Of a stretch of DNA of 64,000 nucleotides, positions 55,227 through 64,000 are shown one piece after another (position 1 is the first letter of the stretch; every line of letters begins with the position of its first letter). The DNA lies in assembly GCA_963759875.1 (NCBI GenBank), contig CAVXBB010000004.1, positions 183,159 to 247,158 on the forward strand. Direction: 5' to 3'. The translations under genes and the position numbers were made by a program. Under the pieces are notes generated by a model, which saw only the letters and a program-made list of their open reading frames with translations, was not told the origin of the DNA and did not search any database. Source of the stretch: JAFAGX01 sp963759875. Its GTDB lineage: Bacteria > Acidobacteriota > Terriglobia > Terriglobales > Acidobacteriaceae.

Positions 55227-56483
55227 GTGGAGGTCAAGGAACTCATCCAGCAAAGTTGGGACGCGCTGACCCGCAACCGCCTTCGTTCTATCCTCACGAT
55301 GATGGGCATCGTGTGGGGATTGACGACGGTGGTGCTGTTGCTTGGCTACGGGCAAAGCGTCAGCGCGGGCGTGCTCAACGCCTTTCTCGGCATCGGCAAC
55401 AACGTCATCATGGTCTGGGAAGGTCAGACCAGCATGCAGGCGGGCGGACAGCGCGCCGGCAAGCGCATTCACTTCAAGTACGACGACGTCGAGGCCATCC
55501 GCGAAGAAGCGCCGCTGGTTCGTCTGGTCAGCGCGGAATGGGACGACAACTTCGGCTACAAGTACGGCGACCGCGTGGTCACGGTGCAGACCAAAGCGGT
55601 GCAGTATTACTATGGCGAGATGCGCAAGCTCAATCTGGCGGAGGGGCGCTACTTCGAGGAGGGTGATTTCACCGAACATCGCCACGTGCTGATTGTGGGT
55701 CCGAATGCGTCGAAGAAAGTATTCGGAAATCGCGATCCCGTCGGCGAATTCGTAACCATCAACGGAGAAAGCTGGGAAGTGATAGGGCTGCTGCGGCTGA
55801 AGATTCAGGATTCTTCGAATAACGGGCCCGATAATGAGAACTTTTTCATGCCCTTCGAAAGCATGGGCGACATCAATGACAAACGCGATCCCGGGATGAT
55901 CGTGTTTCAGGCGGTACTGCCGCTGCAGCACAAGGCGGCGCTGGCGCAGGTGCGCGAGGTGCTGGCTCGCCGCCACAGCTTCAATCCCAAGGACGACAAG
56001 TCGACCCCCGAGTGGGACACGGTCGATGACACGAAAGATATCGAGCAGTTCGGGGTCGCCCTGCAGCTCATTCTCGGATTCATTGGCACGCTGACGCTCG
56101 GAGTCGGAGGCGTAGGCGTGATGAACATCATGCTGGTAAGCGTGACCGAGCGCACAAAAGAGGTGGGATTGCGCAAAGCGCTCGGCGCCCGCAATCGCGA
56201 CATCGCGTGGCAGTTTCTGGTGGAGGCGCTGGTGCTGACTTTTGCGGCCGGCGCGGTGGGGATGCTGGTGTCGGTCGTACTGGCGCACGCGATTCCACCC
56301 ATGCCGCTCTACTCCGCCATGTATAAGACGGCGAATCACGAAGGCGATATCTTCCTGCGGACCTCAGGTGACGTGATGCTCACGACGTTCGTGATTCTGA
56401 CGTTGGTTGGGCTTACCGCGGGGCTGTGGCCGGCATGGAAAGCAGCCCACATGGAAGCGGTTGAAGCTCTGCGGCACGAATAG
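55227..56483 (+). CDS. MacB/FtsX-type ABC transporter permease 2
   Basis: The 418-residue product has helix RLRSILTMMGIVWGLTTVVLLLGYG and a periplasmic domain (LAEGRYFEEGDFTEHRHVLIVG, DPVGEFVTINGESWEVIGLL). The C-terminal FtsX region contains TLGVGGVGVMNIMLVSVTERTKEVGLRKALGARNRDI. GTG 55227 is preceded by AGGAG overlapping the upstream stop codon, so it is coupled to permease 1. The gene is intact, unlike its neighbour. The two likely form a heterodimeric transmembrane unit. Confidence 0.9.
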   Translation: MEVKELIQQSWDALTRNRLRSILTMMGIVWGLTTVVLLLGYGQSVSAGVLNAFLGIGNNVIMVWEGQTSMQAGGQRAGKRIHFKYDDVEAIREEAPLVRLVSAEWDDNFGYKYGDRVVTVQTKAVQYYYGEMRKLNLAEGRYFEEGDFTEHRHVLIVGPNASKKVFGNRDPVGEFVTINGESWEVIGLLRLKIQDSSNNGPDNENFFMPFESMGDINDKRDPGMIVFQAVLPLQHKAALAQVREVLARRHSFNPKDDKSTPEWDTVDDTKDIEQFGVALQLILGFIGTLTLGVGGVGVMNIMLVSVTERTKEVGLRKALGARNRDIAWQFLVEALVLTFAAGAVGMLVSVVLAHAIPPMPLYSAMYKTANHEGDIFLRTSGDVMLTTFVILTLVGLTAGLWPAWKAAHMEAVEALRHE

Positions 56484-56503
56484 GCGCCATTCTTACTTAG
56501 TAG

Positions 56504-56637
56504 TGGCTCAGTTTCACGATATAACCGAGAGAACCCGTAAACCAGGGGCACGAAGTATCACGAAGTCTCATAAATGCAAGGTTCTCCTTCGTGTACCTTC
56601 GTGGCCTTTGTGGTCAACGGTTTCGCGAATTGGGCCA
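56504..56637 (+). repeat. Dispersed ~130-bp hairpin repeat, copy D
   Basis: Starts TGGCTCAGTTTCACGATATAA and ends AATTGGGCCA. It contains GAGAACCCGTAAACC, GGGGCACGAAGTATCACGAAG and CTTCGTGTACCTTCGTGGCC followed by TTTGTGGTCAACGG. It lies directly after permease 2. The remaining bases to 56819 show no gene. Confidence 0.9.
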
Positions 56638-56819
56638 TACCCAGCTATCGTAGCGGTGAACCACTGCGCACCCCGAAGTCAGCGTAACTCCGAGTTTTAA
56701 GCGGCCAGCTAGGGGCTAATCAGCGGCTCCTTTCTTTTTTGGATCAAAGGTGGCCCTGCGTCCCGAGTTCACTCTGCTACACTTTTCAGTTTCCTTTCTG
56801 GGAGGCGAACGAGGTCGTC

Positions 56820-57671
56820 ATGGCGATACAGCGGGTAGGAGTGATCGGCGCGGGCACGATGGGCAATGGCATTGCCCACGTGTTTGCGCGCTGCGGGTTT
56901 GACGTCGTGCTATGCGATGTGGAACAGCGCTTTCTGGATCGGGGGCTCGGGACGATTGCGAAGAACCTCGACCGCGAGGTGGCCAAGAACAAGATCGTGG
57001 CCGCCGACAAGATCTCTACGCTGGCGCGGATTACCGGAGTCGTGGACCGGGCGAAGCTGGGAGATTGCGATCTGCTGATCGAGGCGGCGACCGAGAAGTT
57101 TGAGATCAAGGCGGAACTCTTCCGCGAACTGGATCGCATGCTGCGACCCGAGGTGATTCTCGCGTCGAATACGTCTTCGATTTCGATTACCAAGATCGCG
57201 GCACTGACCGGGCGCCCGGACAAAGTCATTGGGATGCACTTCTTTAACCCGGTGCCGGTGATGAAACTGGTCGAAGTGATTCGCGGGCTTGCGACTTCAC
57301 AGGCCACGTTTGAGACGGTGCGCGAACTGGCGGTGAAACTGGAGAAGACACCAGTGGAGGTCAACGACGCTCCGGGATTTGTGTCGAACCGGGTGCTGAT
57401 GCCGCTGCTGAATGAGGCGATGTACGCGGTAATGGAGGGCGTGGCCACGGCTGAGGCGGTAGATGAAGTGTTCAAACTGGGAATGGCGCACCCGATGGGC
57501 CCGCTGACGCTGGCGGATTTTATCGGGCTCGATGTGTGCCTGGACATTATGCGGGTGCTGCAGGAGGGACTGGGGGATCCGAAGTACCGGCCTTGTCCGC
57601 TACTGATCAAAATGGTGGATGCGGGCTGGCTCGGGCGCAAGAGCGGGCGCGGGTTTTACACTTACTCGTAA
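56820..57671 (+). CDS. hbd: 3-hydroxyacyl-CoA (3-hydroxybutyryl-CoA) dehydrogenase
   Basis: This 283-residue enzyme oxidises 3-hydroxyacyl-CoA or reduces acetoacetyl-CoA with NAD(P). It has the Rossmann loop VGVIGAGTMGNGIAHVFA, LLIEAATEKFEIK, ASNTSSISIT, VIGMHFFNPVPVMKLVEVI (the family signature with catalytic His) and VNDAPGFVSNRVLMPLLNEA. The start at 56820 has a GGGAGG sequence upstream. Length equals Hbd/PaaH. It is followed by a small membrane protein with no evident link. The gene is intact. Confidence 0.95.
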   Translation: MAIQRVGVIGAGTMGNGIAHVFARCGFDVVLCDVEQRFLDRGLGTIAKNLDREVAKNKIVAADKISTLARITGVVDRAKLGDCDLLIEAATEKFEIKAELFRELDRMLRPEVILASNTSSISITKIAALTGRPDKVIGMHFFNPVPVMKLVEVIRGLATSQATFETVRELAVKLEKTPVEVNDAPGFVSNRVLMPLLNEAMYAVMEGVATAEAVDEVFKLGMAHPMGPLTLADFIGLDVCLDIMRVLQEGLGDPKYRPCPLLIKMVDAGWLGRKSGRGFYTYS

Positions 57672-57710
57672 GAGGAAGCCGCCGCAAAATAAAATTGCAT
57701 CGAATCGGAT

Positions 57711-58088
57711 ATGACGACAGCCTGGGGCCAAATTCTTCCGGAAAGAAAAGCGGGTGGCGACGGATTTTATTATTTGCTGGGGGCAATATCTGGAGTGCTC
57801 GCGGGGTGGCTGGACATCAAAGTTGGCGATTTGCTGCTGACCGCGATGGTGGTGCTGGCGGCGAACATGGTGCTGGGATTTGCCAGTCCGCGCAAGCCCT
57901 GGCGCTGGGTTGTGGTGGTGGGAGTGTTCGTGCCGGTGGTGGAGTGGCTGGCATACTTCTATCTTTCGGAGAAGCCGGCGCGGGCGCAGATCTACGAATC
58001 ATTTCTCGCGTTCGTGCCGGGAATTGCCGGCGCTTTCGGCGGCGCGATGGGGCGGGGCGTGGTAGACAACCTTTTCCCGAAAAAGTGA
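57711..58088 (+). CDS. Hypothetical membrane protein (125 aa)
   Basis: Three to four hydrophobic stretches are visible: FYYLLGAISGVLAGWLDI, DLLLTAMVVLAANMVLGF, RWVVVVGVFVPVVEWLAYFYL, and FVPGIAGAFGGAMGRGVV. No known domain is recognised. It lies 39 bp after hbd and 142 bp before the kinase gene. Confidence 0.7.
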   Translation: MTTAWGQILPERKAGGDGFYYLLGAISGVLAGWLDIKVGDLLLTAMVVLAANMVLGFASPRKPWRWVVVVGVFVPVVEWLAYFYLSEKPARAQIYESFLAFVPGIAGAFGGAMGRGVVDNLFPKK

Positions 58089-58230
58089 ACGGAGCTCTGG
58101 GTCGGGCAAATGGAGAGGCGCGCGGCGCCCATCGCATTACCCTGACCGCAGGCGGAATTCCTAAATACTCTGAATCTCCTGTTATCCTTTAACCTCACCT
58201 CTTATTTTTTAGCCTCACCTCAGGGCCGGT

Positions 58231-61200
58231 ATGATCGGGCAGACGTTGTCGCATTACCGGATCATAGAAAAAATTGGCGTCGGAGGCATGGGAATCGTCT
58301 ACCGCGCGCACGATGAGCAACTCGACCGCGACGTTGCCATCAAGGTTTTGCCTCGCGGGTCGCTGGCCAATGAGACGGCCCGTAAGCGGTTTCGAACTGA
58401 AGCTCTCTCGCTGGCCCGTCTGAATCATCCCAACATTGCCACCGTGCATGAATTCGGCACCGAGGACGGCGTCGATTTTCTGGTCACCGAATACATCGCC
58501 GGCTTGACTCTGGACGCGAAGCTTGCGGCCGGCGCGTTGCCTCCGGCGGACGTTTTTCGTCTCGGACTGCAACTGGCGCAGGGGCTCGCGGCCGCGCATC
58601 AACAGGGAATTGTGCATCGCGACCTGAAGCCGGGAAATCTCCGTCTGACTACCGACGGCCGGCTGAAAATCCTCGACTTCGGCCTGGCGCAGTTCATGCC
58701 GCAGCCGAGCGAGCACGGGCTGACCGTCACCTTGACCCAGTCGCAGGAGGTCACCGGCACGCTTCCCTACATGGCTCCCGAGCAATTGCGCGGAGAAGCG
58801 GCGGACGCACGCAGCGACGTCTGGTCGGCAGGGGCGGTGCTTCACGAAATGGCGACCGGGCGCCGGCCGTTCGTGCAGACCAATTCTGCCCTGCTTATCA
58901 ATGCGATCCTGAATCAAAGCCCAGAGCCGGCAAGTGGAATCAATCCTGCGGTGCCGCCGTTGTTGGAAGAGGTTATCCGCAAGTCTCTCTCTAAGGATCC
59001 GTCGCAGCGCTATCAGACTGCCGGGGAGTTGGCCGTCGGTCTCGAATTGCCGTCATCTACCGGCACGGGATCGGTGTTTCCCGCTCCGCCCAGGCGTACA
59101 GGACGATATCTGGCGGGCGCGCTTGTTTTGGCTGTTCTGGCGGTCGCGATCGGTGCATATTTCCTGATTCCCCGCAAGCACGGCGCGAGTTCGGTATCAC
59201 CCACCACCAGCCGTCGCCGCTCCGTCGCCGTGCTCGGCTTCAGGAATCTTTCGGGCAGTCCTGAGAAATCATGGCTATCGACCGCGCTCTCCGAAATGAT
59301 GACCACCGAACTCAGCCAGGGCGACCAACTGCGCACCATCCCGGGTGAGAGTGTGGCGCAAATGAAGGTGAGCATGGCGCTTCCGATACCGACAGCTTCA
59401 GCCAGACAACTCTCGCCCGCATTCGGGACAATCTGGGCAGCGATGACGTGGTGGTCGGATCGTATCTCGCGCTGGGCAATGGCGCGCTGCGGCTCGATCT
59501 GCGCATGCAGGACGCCGTCGCCGGCGAAACGCTGGCCACCGTTTCGGAAAAGGAAGCAGTCCGAGATCGATACCCTGGTCAGCAAAGCGGGCGCGGAACT
59601 GCGCGCCAAACTGGGAGTTGCCGCTCTATCCAACGAGCAGTCCGCTGTTGTGCGGACATCGTTGCCGTCGAATCCCGAGGCCGCCCGCTTGTATTCCGAA
59701 GGCTTGCAAAAGCTGCGTTTGTTCGATGCGCTTGCTGCCCGCGATTTGCTACAGAAAGCCGTCGCTCTCGATACCGGACACGCCCCCGCGCATTCCGCGC
59801 TGGCCCAAGCGTGGGCAACTCTTGGTTACGACGACAAAGCGAAAGACCAGGCCAAACGGGCGCTGGAGTTGTCTTCCAAGTCTTCGCGGGAGGAGCGTCT
59901 GCTGATTGAGGCGCGTTCGCACGAGATCCTCGCGGAACAGGCTGCGGCCGTCGAGAACTACCGCGCGCTGTGGCAATTTTTCCCCGACCGCGTTGACTAC
60001 GGATTGTTCCTGGTGCGCGCCCTGATCAACGCCGGCCGCGGCACGGAAGCGAAACCCACGCTGGCCGAGGTCCGCAAGCTGTCCGTCTCCGAGGCCGATG
60101 CGGCGGGCGGATTGATCTCGCCGACGCCAACGTCGCCGCGTCCCAAAGCGACTTCAAGCAGCAGGTAGCGTTGGCGGAAAAAGCGGCCAATCGGGGTCGG
60201 GCAGTGGGCGCCAGTTTGCTGGTCGCCGAAGCCTCGCAAGTGGAAGCGGTCGCCGCCGAGCGCATGGGGCAATCGGACAAGGCGATACAACTCGCGGCCC
60301 AGGCCAGAGACCTTTACTCGGCAGCGGGCTACCGCCAGGGAGCGGCCCGCACCTTGCTCATGACCGGAGATGTGCTGTTCGACCAGGGCGATTACGAAAA
60401 CGCCAGGAAGAAATATGAAGAGGCTCTTGCTGTTTTCCAGGAGATTGGGGCGCAAAAAAGCATACGCGCTGTGTTCGAGCGGATCGGGAATGTCTTGTAC
60501 CAGCAGGGAAAACTACTGGAAGCCAAACAATACTATGACCGCGTCCTGCGATTCGATCAGAGCATTCACGATCCGACTGGGCTGGCCAGCGACTATGGAA
60601 ACATCGCCAATGCCCTGGATAGTCTCGGAGATCTGACCGGCGCACTCAAGATGCAGCAACAGGCCCTGGCTGCGTTTAACGAAATTGGCTACGGTCGCGG
60701 CTCGTCCGCCACGCTGAATAATCTGGGCAACCTGTTTGTGGAAATGGGAAATCTCGAGGAGGCCGGGAAGTACTACGACCAGGCGCTGGCTATGGACAGG
60801 CAAATCGCTTTCCGCGGCGGAGAACCGTATGCCATCGCCGGTATGGGTGACGTTCTGCTAGCCCGAGGAGACCAAGCGGGAGCCCATAAGCAATATGAGC
60901 AGGCGCTGGCGATCACCGAAGAAATAAAAGATGAGGATTATGCCGCCACCATCCATACCGCCCTGGCGTTCATCGCGCTGCTGGAAGGAAGATATTCCGA
61001 TGGAGAGACGCTGGCCCGCCAGTCCGCGACGGTTTTCGACAAAGCAAACTCCACGTACCAATAGCGTTTGGGCCCACGCGCGTGAGAACACGCAACAAGG
61101 GAGCGCAGGCAAACTCGCGGAGGCACAGAGCGCCGCTACCCAGGCCGTCACTCTCTCGCGCCAAGCGGCGGGAGAAACGCCGCGCTTTGAAGCCACTCTT

Positions 61201-61457
61201 GCCGACTCTCGCGTGCAGGCGAAGTCTGGCAAGACCCCAGAGGCGCGCCGGCAACTGGAATCGATGCTCTCCGCCACGAGAAAATCCGGGTACCGGCTCT
61301 ATGAATTTCAAGCCCGCCTCGCGCTTGGCGAGATTGAGTTGTGGTCCGGTTCCCCGCGGCTGCGCGGGCTGATCTGGCGGCTCTCGAAGCGGATGCCAAA
61401 GCCCAGGGAGCGCTGCTTGTCGCTAACCAGGCGCGGGCCCTGCAACAAACCAAATAG
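58231..61457 (+). CDS. Membrane-anchored Ser/Thr protein kinase with C-terminal TPR domain (multiply frameshifted)
   Basis: A Hanks-type kinase domain occupies residues 1-275: glycine loop GVGGMG (16-21), Lys38, HRDLKPGN (Asp131), DFGLA (Asp149) and APEQLRGE. One transmembrane helix follows (LAGALVLAVLAVAIGAYFLI). The extracytoplasmic part has SVAVLGFRNLSG and many TPRs (YENARKKYEEALAVFQEIG, NLGNLFVEMGNLEEAGKYYDQAL). Frame changes near 59385, 59555, 60110, 61060 and 61370 separate otherwise continuous family sequence (DTDSFSQTTLARIRDNLG, IDLADANVAASQSDFKQQ, final ANQARALQQTK). The assembled length is about 1,075 residues. Such kinases are abundant in Acidobacteriota and sense periplasmic signals. 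Confidence 0.87.
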
Positions 61458-61582
61458 GCGTAGATCGCTTACCGTTGAGCTGTCCTCTGAGCCCCGATGT
61501 GAGGAAGCTCACCGTTCCGCCAAAGGTACCGGCCCGCAAAAACTGTTCCCGTTTCCACAGCCGCTGGGGGTAAGCTACGGTC

Positions 61583-62385
61583 ATGGGAGTTTCGGTATCG
61601 GTGCTGGCGAGCGGCAGTCGTGGGAACTGCGCGCTGGTGGCGACGAGTGCAACGCGTATTCTGGTGGATGCCGGGCTGTCGGGCCGCGAAACTTGCAAGC
61701 GGTTGCGGGCGCTGGGCGAGCGCGCCGAGGAAATTTCCGCGATCCTGATCACGCACGAACACTCCGACCATGTTGCCGGCCTGCAGCGGCTGGCCACAAA
61801 ACTAAACGTGCCTGTCTTCCTGACTGCGCCGACCCATCAGGCCTGGAGCCGGGCGGTGCGCGACCAGAGGGTGCGATGCCAGAGCTGCCGAAATCCGAAC
61901 ACTTCTCTGCCTGCCGGGGCTTTCGCGTGGGCGACATCGAGGTCATGCCCTTCACCGTTCCCCACGACGCCGCCGATCCCGTGGGCTTCACCTTTCGCGC
62001 CGAAGGCGTCAAGGTCGGTTTTGCCACCGATCTCGGCTACATGCCGGCGAGCGTGCGCGACCATTTGCGCGGCTGCAGCGTGCTGGTGATGGAATCGAAT
62101 CACGATGTGGAGATGCTGCGCTCGGGGCCGTATCCGTGGTCGGTGAAGCAGCGGGTGATGAGCCGGGTGGGGCATTTGTCGAATGACGCGCTCGCGGAAT
62201 TCTTTTCCAGCGATTATGATGGAGGAGCCGAATACGTAGTTTTGGCCCATTTGTCGGAACAGAATAACCATCCCGAAATCGCGCGCGCGGCGGCGGAACA
62301 GGCGCTCGGCGGCCGTCAGGGGTTGTGGCACAATCGTGTGCTGCTGGCGACCCAGACGGAAGTTCTCGAATCCATCCGGTTGTAG
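61583..62385 (+). CDS. MBL-fold metallo-hydrolase, YycJ/WalJ-like (frameshifted)
   Basis: The N-terminus VSVLASGSRGNCALVAT and the zinc-binding THEHSDH (residues 57-63) identify the YycJ subgroup of metallo-beta-lactamase-fold nucleases or phosphodiesterases. The frame shifts near 61866, then continues EGAMPELPKSEHFSACRGF, TVPHDAADPVGFTFRAEGVKVGFATDLGY, VMESNHDVEML and VGHLSNDALAEFF with LAHLSEQNNHP. Length, about 267 residues, is normal. The substrate is not known from sequence; DNA-end processing has been proposed for relatives. Confidence 0.88.
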
Positions 62386-62403
62386 CCTCCGGTTTAGCCT
62401 CTT

Positions 62404-62859
62404 ATGAGCGAATGTGTGGAACCGATCGTGGGGAAAATCCTTGCGGGATGGCGCTACGATATTTCCGGCCTGGCTCCGGAGATGCGCGGGGACTACGAGC
62501 TGCATTTCGCCGATTGCGAGCATTGCCGCAGCCGCCAAAAACTGCACCGCATCATCGATATTTCTCTGATTGTGCTGGCATCGGCATCGGCGGCGGTGTT
62601 TCTGCTGGCGTTTGCCGTGATCCGCTATTTTGGGCCGCGCCACGCTTTCTGGCTGGAGGTGGGCGCGCTGGCGGGCTTTGCGCTGTCGGCGCTGATCTGG
62701 CTGATCGTGGCCGTGGCGACTCCCGCGCCCATGGCGGTGGTGGATGCGGCCAACTCGGGCGCGCGACACGTGCATGACCGGCTGCCGGCGGAGATTCGCG
62801 AGAAGCCTGCCGGAAGAAATACGAGTGAAGCTCACCGGGTCGTGACGGCGGGACGTTGA
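62404..62859 (+). CDS. Hypothetical membrane protein with Cys/His pair near the N-terminus (151 aa)
   Basis: The protein has HFADCEHCRSRQKLHR (a CxxC motif reminiscent of anti-sigma zinc fingers) before two membrane segments (IDISLIVLASASAAVFLLAFAVI and ALAGFALSALIWLIVAV). No sigma factor gene is adjacent. It lies 18 bp after the MBL gene. Family not recognised. Confidence 0.65.
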   Translation: MSECVEPIVGKILAGWRYDISGLAPEMRGDYELHFADCEHCRSRQKLHRIIDISLIVLASASAAVFLLAFAVIRYFGPRHAFWLEVGALAGFALSALIWLIVAVATPAPMAVVDAANSGARHVHDRLPAEIREKPAGRNTSEAHRVVTAGR

Positions 62860-62897
62860 AGTTCGAGTTTGAACGATGTTCGAATCAAGTCCGAATT

Positions 62898-63279
62898 ATG
62901 AAGGTCGCGTCCAAAAGACTGGGGACTTCTGTTGACCGCCGCGCTCGCGCTGACGACGGGGGCATGGGCAGAGGCTGATCACGCGCCGGCATCGGCGTCC
63001 GCGTCGACGTCCGACGCCCATTTGGCTGGGTGCCATGCACACGGTGGCATGATTCCGCATTCCCGGCGGCCGCTGCCGGAGCCGGTGAGCTATCAGTGTT
63101 GCCTGACGGGTCATGACGCCGCCGTGGTGAAGGCGCTGCACGTCCCGCAGCCTTCGGTGTTGGGCGCGCGCCTTGCTCTCCACATCCAACTTGCGTCGGG
63201 GGTGTCTTTGGTTAGTGATTTGAAAGTTGCTATGGTTTTGTCCGCGGACCCGCCGGGTTCCCCTCCGCTGCGAATCTGA
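62898..63279 (+). CDS. Small exported Cys/His-rich protein (frameshifted)
   Basis: ATG 62898 begins a basic signal-like start (MKVASKRLGT). After a shift near 62929 the hydrophobic core LTAALALTTGAWA continues. The mature part is rich in possible metal ligands: HLAGCHAHGGMIPH and YQCCLTGHDAAVV. A very similar CHxHGG...CC(L/V)TGH pattern occurs in small acidobacterial proteins near copper genes, as far as I recall. Together with the Met/His-rich gene that follows, a role in metal handling is inferred. Confidence 0.5.
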
Positions 63280-63335
63280 TCTTCCTCCCCAGCTCAGGCC
63301 AGTCCTCCGGGACCTGGCTTATTACTTCGACCTTA

Positions 63336-63380
63336 CCCAACGCTGAAGCGCTGGGCTAAGCTCGGCCGCCCCTGCCGGAG
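63336..63380. repeat. Short hairpin repeat element
   Basis: CCCAACGCT pairs with AGCGCTGGG (one mismatch) and is followed by CTCGGC...GCCGGAG, a second small hairpin. The wording resembles short palindromic elements that I recall from acidobacterial intergenic DNA. It may also serve as a terminator between the two metal-related genes; the surrounding 63280-63427 has no gene. Confidence 0.4.
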
Positions 63381-63427
63381 CTATGCAGGTCCCCCCTTTG
63401 AATTGATTTTGCGAACGGGAGTGTGAT

Positions 63428-64000
63428 GTGCGGGTATCGATTCTAGGTTTCCTGGTCATTAATTTTAACTTGTGGATGGGTTTGGCGGGAGCGCAGGGCG
63501 CTATTTCTCAGGACGCAATTGCGGACGACTCTGTTACGAATGTTCGCAGCGGCGACCCCCAGAACCCGAAGGAACAGATGGACATGTCTAATATGGATAT
63601 GTCAGGCATGAATATGGCACAGCCGGTGCCCGGCTGGATGCCCTCGCCGCACGATGGTTCAGGCACAGGACTGGCAGCCCGCAGCGACCCCCGGCCATAT
63701 GTGGATGAAATCGGCCAGAGCGTGGGAGGTGATTATGTCGCGTTTGCGGATTACAACCAGCAGGGCGGACCGCGCGGCGCGGGCAAGGCGGAGTCGGTGA
63801 ACTGGCTGATGCTGATGGAGCAGCACAGACTGGGGCGCGGCAGCATCCTGTTTCGCGAAATGTTTTCCGCTGAGTCGCTGACCGCGCCGCATCCGGGATT
63901 TCCCGAGCTTTTCCAGACGGGCGAGACTTATCACGGCCAGCCGCTGGTCGACCACCAGCATCCGCACAATGTTTTTTCCGAACTCGCGTTGTATTACACG
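63428..64000 (+). CDS. Exported Met/His-rich protein, possibly copper/metal-related (partial, frameshifted)
   Basis: GTG 63428 starts a signal peptide (VSILGFLVINFNLWMGLAGAQG), followed by a methionine-rich patch (EQMDMSNMDMSGMNMAQ) of the kind that binds Cu(I). After the first shift near 63670 the sequence reads WQPAATPGHMWMKSA, and after a second shift YNQQGGPRGAGKAESVNWLMLM. It then runs FREMFSAESLTAPHPGFPELFQTGETYHGQPLVDHQHPHNVF to the window edge. The HQHPHN block is a strong metal-ligand candidate. The gene continues beyond 64000. An outer-membrane beta-barrel form is possible but cannot be judged from this part. Confidence 0.55.
   Translation, partial: MRVSILGFLVINFNLWMGLAGAQGAISQDAIADDSVTNVRSGDPQNPKEQMDMSNMDMSGMNMAQPVPGWMPSPHDGSGTGLAARSDPRPYVDEIGQSVGGDYVAFADYNQQGGPRGAGKAESVNWLMLMEQHRLGRGSILFREMFSAESLTAPHPGFPELFQTGETYHGQPLVDHQHPHNVFSELALYYT

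Noticed and set aside
1..64000. CRISPR array, rRNA operon, prophage or transposase gene
   Set aside because: No regularly spaced direct repeats, no rRNA sequence and no integrase, transposase or phage structural motifs were seen.

Overview
The window looks like a chromosomal segment of an acidobacterium. This rests on family content rather than a marker gene, because no rRNA or tRNA is present. The DNA is moderately GC-rich. It carries a TonB-type energy transducer, a maltoporin-like porin, an Mla-type lipid transporter and outer-membrane beta-barrels, so the cell is diderm. The b-subunit architecture of the ATP synthase, a TPR-linked Ser/Thr kinase and a 39-residue KVIEF peptide also fit Acidobacteriota.

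Region 1 (about 2.0-26.8 kb) is a central-carbohydrate block. Plus-strand genes run glgP, pgm, malQ, a LamB-like porin, a GluP/FucP-type sugar permease, glk, pgi, a stand-alone DUF2090 aldolase-like gene, gnd, zwf, pgl and glgX. Convergent minus-strand genes, in transcription order, are xfp (phosphoketolase), tkt, tal and a HAD sugar-phosphatase/mutase. Together they take maltodextrin or glycogen to glucose-1-P or glucose, then to glucose-6-P, through the oxidative pentose-phosphate pathway and out through phosphoketolase. A universal stress protein and a histidine phosphatase lie just upstream.

Region 2 (27-45 kb) is mainly cell-envelope and regulation. It holds an Mla/Mce lipid ABC system (STAS, permease, ATPase, MlaD, lipoprotein), a small beta-barrel, an ECF sigma factor, an alpha/beta hydrolase, MscS and a GAF-GAF-AAA-Fis sigma-54 activator followed by a 39-aa peptide. 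Then come an LdtD-type L,D-transpeptidase opposite a MepK-type endopeptidase, TonB, a large GT-C/TPR membrane protein and a degenerate receiver. The following 600-bp intergenic stretch contains four hairpins on the minus strand ending in a strong intrinsic terminator, a candidate unannotated RNA.

Region 3 (45.6-52.4 kb) is an F-type ATP synthase operon, b'-b-delta-alpha-gamma-beta-epsilon, without a and c subunits and with unusual 100-130 bp repeat-rich spacers. Region 4 (52.5-64 kb) holds an exported acetamidase/formamidase, two MacB-type permeases, a 3-hydroxyacyl-CoA dehydrogenase, a TPR-Ser/Thr kinase, an MBL hydrolase and the start of a Met/His-rich, probably metal-related, cluster.

Two genome-scale features stand out. 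First, many conserved genes (pgi, zwf, glgX, tal, tkt, xfp, atpF, atpH, atpA, atpG, atpD and others) carry single-base frameshifts, while the 27-45.6 kb block has none. This points to sequencing or assembly error rather than decay. Second, a roughly 130-bp hairpin-forming dispersed repeat occurs three times complete and once as a half copy, and small GC palindromes sit in frame inside two genes.
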